64,000 nucleotides of DNA. Source: Mayfieldus sp963781495. GTDB taxonomy: Bacteria > Actinomycetota > Thermoleophilia > Solirubrobacterales > 70-9. Each line of letters starts with the position of its first letter. Position 1 is the first letter of the stretch. The stretch spans positions 992,001 to 1,056,000 of the forward strand of contig CAWAFX010000002.1 of assembly GCA_963781495.1 (NCBI GenBank), written 5' to 3'. The notes under the pieces were generated by a model. The model was not told where the DNA came from. It did no database searches and saw only the letters and a program-made list of their open reading frames with translations. The translations under genes and the position numbers were made by a program. Of the stretch, positions 58,615-64,000 are shown one piece after another.

Positions 58615-59936
58615 TGCGACTCGCCCCATGCCGCCAGCGCCCGGTCGACGAAGTCCGAGGCCGAGCCGAGGTAGGCATCGGGATCCAGCGCCCGGTCGAT
58701 CTGCTCGGGGGAGAGGTGGGCGCTGATCTGCGGGTCGACGAGCAGCTCGTCGCGCAGCGGGCGGCCGGACTCGCCCGCCCGCCCCGCCGCCGCCGCGACC
58801 AGGTCCTTCGCTTCGGAGCGGCCGACCTCGGGCGCCAGCGCCATGCTCACCGACTCGGTCATGACCAGCTCGCCGCCGGACTCGAGGTTGCTGCGCATCC
58901 TGTCCGCGTCGACCTCGAGGTTCTCGAGCACGGCGCGGATCGCCGCCGCGGCGCCGCCGCAGTAGGCGAGCGCGTCGCTGAGCGCCGGCCACTCCGCCTG
59001 CCAGGCGCCGGCGGCGCGCTCCTGCTCCTGCGCCATCGCGGCGAGCAGGATCGAGGCCTCGCCGCGGACCCGGCGCGCGCAGGCGATCCCCAGCGCCGAG
59101 CCGGCGGGGTTGCGCTTCTGCGGCAGCGTCGACGAGCCTCCGGCGTCGCCCTCCGCCACTTCGCCGACCTCGGTCTGGGAGAGCAGCTTGACGTCGAGCC
59201 CGATCTTCTCCAGCGCCCCCGCGGCCAGCGCCAGCGCCGCCCCGAGCTCGGCCACCGTGGCCCTGGCCGTGTGCCAGGGCAGAACCGGCTCCTCCAGCCC
59301 CAGCCGCTGCGCCAGCAATGACAGCACCTGCGGCCCCTGCTCGCCGAGCGAGGCCAGGGTTCCCGCGGCACCACCGAGCTGGGCCGGCAGCGGGATCGCC
59401 GCCAGCCGCTCGCGGGCCTCGATCACCGCGACCAGCCAGCCCGCCGCCTTGAGCCCGAAGCTGGTCGGCAGCGCCTGCTGGAGCAGGGTGCGCGCGACCA
59501 TCGTCGTCTCGCGATGGCTCTCGGCCAGGGCGGCGGAGGCGGCGGCGACCGCGGCCAGCTCGGTGTCGATCAGGGCCAGCGTGCGGCGCGAGACCAGCAT
59601 CGCGGCGCAGTCGAGCGCGTCCTGGCTGGTCGCGCCCCAGTGAACGTAGCCTGCCGCCTCGCCCTCGGTCGCCTCGGTCAGGGCGCTGACAAGCGGCGCG
59701 GCCGGGTTCGCGAAGGCGCGCCCGGCGCGCCCCAGCTCGGCGGGGTCGTAGCGGTCGGCGTCGGCGGCGGCCGCGATCGCCTCGGCGGCGGCGGCGGGAA
59801 TCACCTCGGCCTCGGCCTCGGCGGCGGCCAGGGCCGACTCGAACTCGAGCATCCCCGCGACCCAGGCGCGGCCCGACGTCCCGGCCCGGATCCCCTCGGG
59901 GACGAAGAGCTCGCCGAATAGGTCTTCAGACGTCAA
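58611..59936 (-). CDS. pcaB: 3-carboxy-cis,cis-muconate cycloisomerase
   Basis: Fumarase/aspartase superfamily, 441 aa, TTG start overlapping pcaG. YVHWGATSQDALDCA and the superfamily signature GGSSTLPQKRNPAGS (catalytic Ser loop) are clear. Converts 3-carboxymuconate to 4-carboxymuconolactone. Slightly shorter than some actinobacterial homologues, but complete. Confidence 0.92.
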   Translation of the reverse strand: MTSEDLFGELFVPEGIRAGTSGRAWVAGMLEFESALAAAEAEAEVIPAAAAEAIAAAADADRYDPAELGRAGRAFANPAAPLVSALTEATEGEAAGYVHWGATSQDALDCAAMLVSRRTLALIDTELAAVAAASAALAESHRETTMVARTLLQQALPTSFGLKAAGWLVAVIEARERLAAIPLPAQLGGAAGTLASLGEQGPQVLSLLAQRLGLEEPVLPWHTARATVAELGAALALAAGALEKIGLDVKLLSQTEVGEVAEGDAGGSSTLPQKRNPAGSALGIACARRVRGEASILLAAMAQEQERAAGAWQAEWPALSDALAYCGGAAAAIRAVLENLEVDADRMRSNLESGGELVMTESVSMALAPEVGRSEAKDLVAAAAGRAGESGRPLRDELLVDPQISAHLSPEQIDRALDPDAYLGSASDFVDRALAAWGESQ

Positions 59937-60489
59937 AGAAGGCTGTTTCGCGGTCGCCCTGGAGGTGGATGTCGAAACGGTATACGCCGTCCTCCTCGGT
60001 CGCCAGCAGCGTCGATCGCCGGTCGGGATCCTCGATCAGCGCCAGCACCGGGTCCTCGCGGTTGGCCTGCTCCTCGCCGGGGAAGTAGATCCGGGTCGCG
60101 ACCCGCTTCAGCAGTCCCCGGGCGAAAACCGAGACCTCGATGTGGGGCGCCTGCATGGCGCCGTTGGGCCCCGGCACCCGGCCCGGCTTGACGGTGACGA
60201 AGCCGTAGTGGCCCAGGTCGTCGGTCTCGCAGCGGCCGAAGCCGGCGAAGCCGTCCTGCAGCGGAAGCTCCTCGCGGGAGTCCGCCGGATGCGCGTAGCG
60301 GCCGGCCTCGTTGGCCTGCCAGATCTCGATCAGGGCGTCGTTGACCGGCGTTCCCTCACCGTCGCTGACCATCCCCTCGATCCGGATCGCGCCGTGGCTG
60401 CCGGGCGCGACCAGCTCGCGGCCGCCGTTGCTGCTCAGCCCGATGTGAAAGAAGGGCCCGACGGTCTGGGAGGGAGTGGGGCGGGTCAT
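59926..60489 (-). CDS. pcaG: Protocatechuate 3,4-dioxygenase alpha subunit
   Basis: Intradiol dioxygenase alpha chain, 187 aa. Begins TRPTPSQTVGPFFHIGL, has EIWQANEAGRYAHPAD and MQAPHIEVSVFARGLL. It lacks the full set of iron ligands, as usual for PcaG, and builds the active site with PcaH. ATG overlaps pcaH stop by four bases. Confidence 0.94.
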   Translation of the reverse strand: MTRPTPSQTVGPFFHIGLSSNGGRELVAPGSHGAIRIEGMVSDGEGTPVNDALIEIWQANEAGRYAHPADSREELPLQDGFAGFGRCETDDLGHYGFVTVKPGRVPGPNGAMQAPHIEVSVFARGLLKRVATRIYFPGEEQANREDPVLALIEDPDRRSTLLATEEDGVYRFDIHLQGDRETAFFDV

Positions 60490-61202
60490 CGGTCTTCCTC
60501 GATCGGTGTCGCTTCGCGGCCGCGGAGGACGATGTCGAACTCGTAGGCGAGCGCCCACTCGGGGATCGTCTCGGAGAGGTCGAAGGAGGAGATCATCCGC
60601 TCGCGCGCCTTCGGGTCCTGGACGGCGTTGAAGATCGGGTCCTGGAAGAAGAGCGGGTCGCCGGGGAAGTACATCTGGGTGACCAGCCGGGTCGCGAATG
60701 CCGGGCCGAATAGCGAGATGTGGATGTGCTGGGCGCGCCAGGCGTTGTCGTGGTTGCGCCACGGATAGGGACCCGGCTTGATGGTGATGAAGCGGTAGCG
60801 GCCCTCGTCGTCGGTCAGGGCGCGGCCGGCGCCGGTGAAGTTGGGGTCGATCGGCGCCGGGTGGACGTCGACCTGATGGCGGTAGCGGCCGCCGGCGTTG
60901 GCCTGCCAGAGCTCGACCAGGGTGTTGCGAACCGGCCGCCCGTCGCCGTCGAGGACCCTGCCGTGCAGGATCATCCGCTCGCCGATCGGCTCGCCCTCGT
61001 GCTGGCGGGTGAGGTCGTTGTCGAGCTCGTCCACCGCATCGTGTCCGAAGGCCGGGCCGGTCAGCTCCGAGAGGGTCTGCGGGATCACGATCATCGGCTT
61101 GCGCGGCGCCCGGGTCTGGGTCGCCTGGTAGTCGGGCCAGTCGTAGGGCGGGTCGTCGTTCTCGCGCCGGTAACCCCTCAGATCGTCCAGTTTCGCGTCC
61201 AT
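60486..61202 (-). CDS. pcaH: Protocatechuate 3,4-dioxygenase beta subunit
   Basis: Fe(III) intradiol dioxygenase beta chain, 238 aa. Conserved N-terminal PPYDWPDYQATQTRAPRKP, LVELWQANAGGRYRHQVD with a ligand Tyr, and RAQHIHISLFG with the two His ligands. Cleaves protocatechuate between the hydroxyls to 3-carboxymuconate. One-base overlap with pcaJ. Confidence 0.95.
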   Translation of the reverse strand: MDAKLDDLRGYRRENDDPPYDWPDYQATQTRAPRKPMIVIPQTLSELTGPAFGHDAVDELDNDLTRQHEGEPIGERMILHGRVLDGDGRPVRNTLVELWQANAGGRYRHQVDVHPAPIDPNFTGAGRALTDDEGRYRFITIKPGPYPWRNHDNAWRAQHIHISLFGPAFATRLVTQMYFPGDPLFFQDPIFNAVQDPKARERMISSFDLSETIPEWALAYEFDIVLRGREATPIEEDR

Positions 61203-61966
61203 CAGCTCTCCACCCTTTCCACCGTTGCCTTCAGCCTGCGCAGAATCTCCAGCTCGCGCTCGCTCGGGGCCTGCGACTCGACGATCTCGTCGCTGACCTG
61301 CAGCTCCCAGCCGGTCGCCTCGCGCGCCTGCTCGACGCTGACACCGGGATGAAGCTGGGTCATCGTCAGCTCGCGGCTCTGCGGGTCGGGGCGCAGGACC
61401 CCGAGGTCGGTGATCACCACCGTCGGCCCGCTGCCGGGCAGCTTCAGCCGCTCGCGGTCTCCGGGGCCGTCGCCGAAGCCGATCGAGGAGCGGAAGTCGA
61501 GCTTCTCGACGAAGGTCCGGGTCGACTGGCGGATGATCACGATCACCTGGCCGGCCATCGCCGCGATCTCCGGCGCCCCGCCGCCGCCGGGCAGCCGTAC
61601 CTTCGGCTTGCGGTAGTCGCCGATCACGGTGCTGTTGAGGTTGGCGAAGCGGTCGATCTGGGCGGCGCCGAGAAAGCCGACGTCGATCCGCTCGCCCTGC
61701 AGCCAGTAGTTGAAGATCTCCGGCACCGGAACCACCGAGTCGGCGGTCTCGGCCAGCTCGCCGTCGCCGATCGACAGCGGCAGGGTCGGAGGCTTGGAGC
61801 CGATTGTCCCCGACTCGTAGACCAGGACCACCTTCGGCGCGTGGTTGAGGCGGGCCAGGTTCGCGGCGGTGCTCGGGAGCCCGATGCCGACGAAGCAGAC
61901 GGCTCCGTCGGAGAGCTCGCGCGCCGCGGCGACCGACATCATCTCGTCGGGGCTGTATTCAGCCAA
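61202..61966 (-). CDS. pcaJ: 3-oxoadipate CoA-transferase subunit B
   Basis: CoA-transferase family I beta subunit, about 254 aa. GIGLPSTAANLARL, the catalytic Glu in VLVYESGTIGS, and VRLPGGGGAPEIA are visible. Together with PcaI it moves CoA from succinyl-CoA to 3-oxoadipate. Start uncertain: TTG 61966 (LAEYSPDEMM) behind GGTGGG, or TTG 61993. Confidence 0.88.
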   Translation of the reverse strand: MAEYSPDEMMSVAAARELSDGAVCFVGIGLPSTAANLARLNHAPKVVLVYESGTIGSKPPTLPLSIGDGELAETADSVVPVPEIFNYWLQGERIDVGFLGAAQIDRFANLNSTVIGDYRKPKVRLPGGGGAPEIAAMAGQVIVIIRQSTRTFVEKLDFRSSIGFGDGPGDRERLKLPGSGPTVVITDLGVLRPDPQSRELTMTQLHPGVSVEQAREATGWELQVSDEIVESQAPSERELEILRRLKATVERVES

Positions 61967-62020
61967 GAAACCCACCAGCCTCTCGCCTCGCAATCGGCTT
62001 CGCCTCTGCTCGACGCCACA

Positions 62021-62818
62021 TCACCCGATGTGCTCCCTGACCCATTCGGTGAAGCTGTCGCGATCGCGGCTGATCTCGTCCCAGTCCTGGTAGAAGCCGT
62101 TGTCACGGGCGTAGTAGTCGTGCGCGTATGAGGGGTGGGCGCCGCGCGGCGCTTCCGCCACCGCGGTCAGCGCCCAGCTCGGCAGCACCACGGCGCCGGG
62201 CTGCGGCTCCAGCTCGTCCACCACTTCCTCGACCGTGACCAGCGATCGGGCCGAGGCGAGCGCGATCTCCTTCTGCACCCCGACGATCCCCCACAGCTGC
62301 ACGTTGCCCTCGCGGTCGGCGCGCTGGGCGTGGACGATGCCGACGTCGGGCCGGATCGAGGGGACCGCGGTCAGCTTCTCGCCCGTGAAGGGGCACTCGA
62401 TCGTCGCCACCTCGGTGCGCTCCATCAGCTCGGTGCCGACATAGCCGCGCAGCACCGCGAAGGGCAGGTTCGACGCCCCGGCGGCATAGCGGTTGGCCAT
62501 CCCGGCGTGGCTGTGCTCCTCCAGCTCCAGCGGCTGCGGCCAGTCGTTCTCGACCGCGTCGCGAAATCGGTGCAGCGAGCCGACGCCGGGGTTGCCGCCC
62601 CAGGAGAAGACCATCTTGCGCGCGCAGCCGATCCCGATCAGCTGGTCGTAGATCAAGTCCGGGGTCATCCGGATCAGGGTCAGGTCGCGCTTGCGCTGGC
62701 GGATCACCTCGTGACCGGCGGCGAACGGGATCAGATGCGTGAAGCCCTCCATGGCGACGCTGTCGCCGTCGTTGACCAGCTCGCGAACCGCCTCCTCGAG
62801 CGCCAGCAGCTCAGCCAC
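62021..62818 (-). CDS. pcaI: 3-oxoadipate CoA-transferase subunit A
   Basis: CoA-transferase alpha subunit of 265 aa. VAMEGFTHLIPFAAGHEVIR, KMVFSWGGNPGVGS and HAQRADREGNVQLWG fit the family. GTG start overlaps the pobA stop. The pair could also serve another 3-oxoacid, but its place between pobA and pcaH makes 3-oxoadipate the obvious substrate. Confidence 0.9.
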   Translation of the reverse strand: MAELLALEEAVRELVNDGDSVAMEGFTHLIPFAAGHEVIRQRKRDLTLIRMTPDLIYDQLIGIGCARKMVFSWGGNPGVGSLHRFRDAVENDWPQPLELEEHSHAGMANRYAAGASNLPFAVLRGYVGTELMERTEVATIECPFTGEKLTAVPSIRPDVGIVHAQRADREGNVQLWGIVGVQKEIALASARSLVTVEEVVDELEPQPGAVVLPSWALTAVAEAPRGAHPSYAHDYYARDNGFYQDWDEISRDRDSFTEWVREHIG

Positions 62819-64000
62819 CGGCCACCCCCTCGCTCACCGTCGCGGCGGCGCCGACGTGAGGCAGGCCGACGTAGTTCTCGGCCAGCGTCTTCGCCGCCGC
62901 CTCCGAGGAGCAGACGTACTCCAGCTGGGCGCGCGAGAGCTTGGCCTGGAAGCCGTCGGTGTCGTCGGGGAAGAGATGAAGCATCCAGGTCATCCACCAG
63001 GAGAAGTGCTGGACGCGCCAGACCCGGCGCAGGCAGGTGTCCGAATAGGCATCCAGCAGCGACTCGTCGCCGTCCTCGAACCAGCGCCCCAGCGCCTCGG
63101 CGAGGACGCGGACGTCGGAGACCGCGAGGTTGAGGCCCTTGGCGCCGGTCGGGGGCACGATGTGGACCGCGTCGCCGGCAAGGAAGAGGCGCCGGTACTG
63201 CATCGGCTCGGCGACGAAGCTGCGCATCGGCGTGATCCCCTTCTCGACCAGCGGCCCCTCGGTCAGCGACCAGTCGTCCTCGCGGGCGAGGCGGAGATGC
63301 AGCTCCTCCCAGATCCGGTCGTCGGGCCAGTCCTCGAGCCTTTCGTCCGGGTCGCACTGAAAATAGAGGCGGCTTAGGGTCGGCGAGCGCATGCTGTGCA
63401 GCGCGAAGCCGCGCTCGCTGGAGCAATAGATCAGCTCCTCGGTCGAGGGCGGCGCCTCCGCGAGCACCCCGAACCAGGCGAACGGGTACTCGCGGGTGAG
63501 GATCTGGAGGGCCCGGTCGGGAACGCTGTCGCGGCAGATCCCATGCGAGCCGTCGCAGCCGGCGACCGCGTCGCAGCGCAGCTCCCGCTGCTCGCCGTCG
63601 TGGCGGAAGCGGATCGCAGGCTGGTCTGTGTCGATGTCGGCGAGCTCGACGTCGGAGACCTCGAACAGCAGCGGGGCCCCGGCGTCGAGGCGGGCCGCGA
63701 TCAGGTCCTTGACCACCTCCTGCTGGCCGTAGATCGTGATCCCGCGGCCGTCGGTGAGCTCGTCGAAGGCGATGTGGTGGTCACGGCGGTCGAATCGCAG
63801 GTGGATCCCGTGATGGATCAGTCCCTGGTCGACCATCCGGTCCCCGACCCCCATCTCGATCATCAGGTCGACCGTCCCCTGCTCCAGCACCCCGGCCCGG
63901 ACCCGCTTCTCGACGTACTCGCGGTCGCGCGCCTCGAGGATCACCGTCTCGATTCCCTGCATGTGCAGGAGCTGCCCGAGGACGAGCCCGGCAGGCCCTG
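62811..64000 (-). CDS. pobA: 4-hydroxybenzoate 3-monooxygenase (start lies beyond right edge)
   Basis: FAD monooxygenase converting 4-hydroxybenzoate to protocatechuate. About 396 residues are visible; only roughly the first ten are missing. AGPAGLVLGQLLHMQGIE at the edge is the FAD-binding motif, DAVAGCDGSHGICR the middle motif and LAGDAVHIVPPTGAKGLN the second FAD motif. ATG 63962 is internal, not the start, because the motif continues upstream to base 64000. First visible gene of the pobA-pca operon, whose promoter is outside the window. Confidence 0.93.
   Translation of the reverse strand, partial: GPAGLVLGQLLHMQGIETVILEARDREYVEKRVRAGVLEQGTVDLMIEMGVGDRMVDQGLIHHGIHLRFDRRDHHIAFDELTDGRGITIYGQQEVVKDLIAARLDAGAPLLFEVSDVELADIDTDQPAIRFRHDGEQRELRCDAVAGCDGSHGICRDSVPDRALQILTREYPFAWFGVLAEAPPSTEELIYCSSERGFALHSMRSPTLSRLYFQCDPDERLEDWPDDRIWEELHLRLAREDDWSLTEGPLVEKGITPMRSFVAEPMQYRRLFLAGDAVHIVPPTGAKGLNLAVSDVRVLAEALGRWFEDGDESLLDAYSDTCLRRVWRVQHFSWWMTWMLHLFPDDTDGFQAKLSRAQLEYVCSSEAAAKTLAENYVGLPHVGAAATVSEGVAGG

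Noticed and set aside
59976..59985. GGTATACG inside pcaG as a further operator
   Set aside because: Only the central GTATAC matches and the outer bases do not; it lies in coding sequence.
1..64000. CRISPR arrays, tRNA or rRNA genes, insertion sequences, phage genes
   Set aside because: No regularly spaced repeats, tRNA-like cloverleaf, rRNA segments, transposase or integrase motifs were seen on reading both strands.

Overview
The window is about 64 kb of very GC-rich, densely packed bacterial DNA. It has many GTG and TTG starts, 4-base stop/start overlaps and no RNA genes that I can see. The gene content (GMC oxidoreductases, paired Liv transporters, VanAB, a fused-free pcaGHBDC set, VOC proteins) suggests a soil actinobacterium, perhaps of the Thermoleophilia/Solirubrobacterales type. 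That placement is inference only. Nearly the whole window is one large island for catabolism of lignin-like aromatic compounds.

Layout. 0-4 kb: partial metF (minus), an alkyltransferase-like gene, and an FAD oxidoreductase-SDR-amidohydrolase run. 4-11.3 kb: two divergent operons around 7.0 kb, one with E1 beta, E1 alpha and a sugar-phosphate isomerase-like protein, the other with Zn-ADH, GMC oxidase and ALDH. 11.3-13 kb: a less GC-rich stretch of small housekeeping-type genes. 13-20.3 kb (minus): Liv-type ABC transporter, a second E1 alpha/beta pair and a VOC protein. 20.5-26.4 kb (plus): a GntR/FCD regulator, a MetE-like methyltransferase and a translationally coupled meta-cleavage lower pathway (GalB-like PIG-L, RraA-type aldolase, catechol 2,3-dioxygenase-like) that carries many frameshifts. 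26.5-28.4 kb (minus): purU and a homocysteine methyltransferase. 28.7-34.4 kb (plus): benzoylformate decarboxylase-like enzyme, GMC dehydrogenase with small subunit, ADH, esterase-like hydrolase and a VOC protein. 34.4-39 kb: acetoacetyl-CoA synthetase-like ligase, divergent from a DpgC-type dioxygenase and phenylacetate-CoA ligase. 39-46.7 kb: MarR- and TetR-linked genes, amidase and ALDH. 47-57.4 kb: vanBA, an operon with a split PEP-synthase/phenylphosphate-synthase-like pair plus biotin carrier plus carboxyltransferase plus HAD phosphatase, a quinone oxidoreductase and a vanillin dehydrogenase-like ALDH. 57.5-64 kb (minus): pcaC, pcaD, pcaB, pcaG, pcaH, pcaJ, pcaI and a partial pobA.

How it fits together. 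Aromatic aldehydes and methoxy-aromatics (vdh, vanAB) and 4-hydroxybenzoate (pobA) converge on protocatechuate. The pca genes open the ring by the ortho route, and the 22-26 kb genes look like a parallel meta/gallate-type route. metF, MetE-like, homocysteine methyltransferase and purU form a C1 set that could dispose of O-methyl carbon. A palindrome of the form TTGTATACAA (core TGYATRCA) recurs in front of most of these operons and beside the GntR/FCD gene, so a single island-wide regulon is likely. Two enzyme combinations are, as far as I know, not standard pathways: DpgC-type dioxygenase with aryl-CoA ligase and benzoylformate decarboxylase, and the split PEP-synthase-like pair with a biotin carrier and carboxyltransferase.

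Caveat: at least eight apparent single-base frameshifts lie in CG or G runs (livH, five operon genes or gene segments between 22.8 and 25.3 kb, the acetoacetyl-CoA synthetase). They may be sequence errors rather than real mutations.
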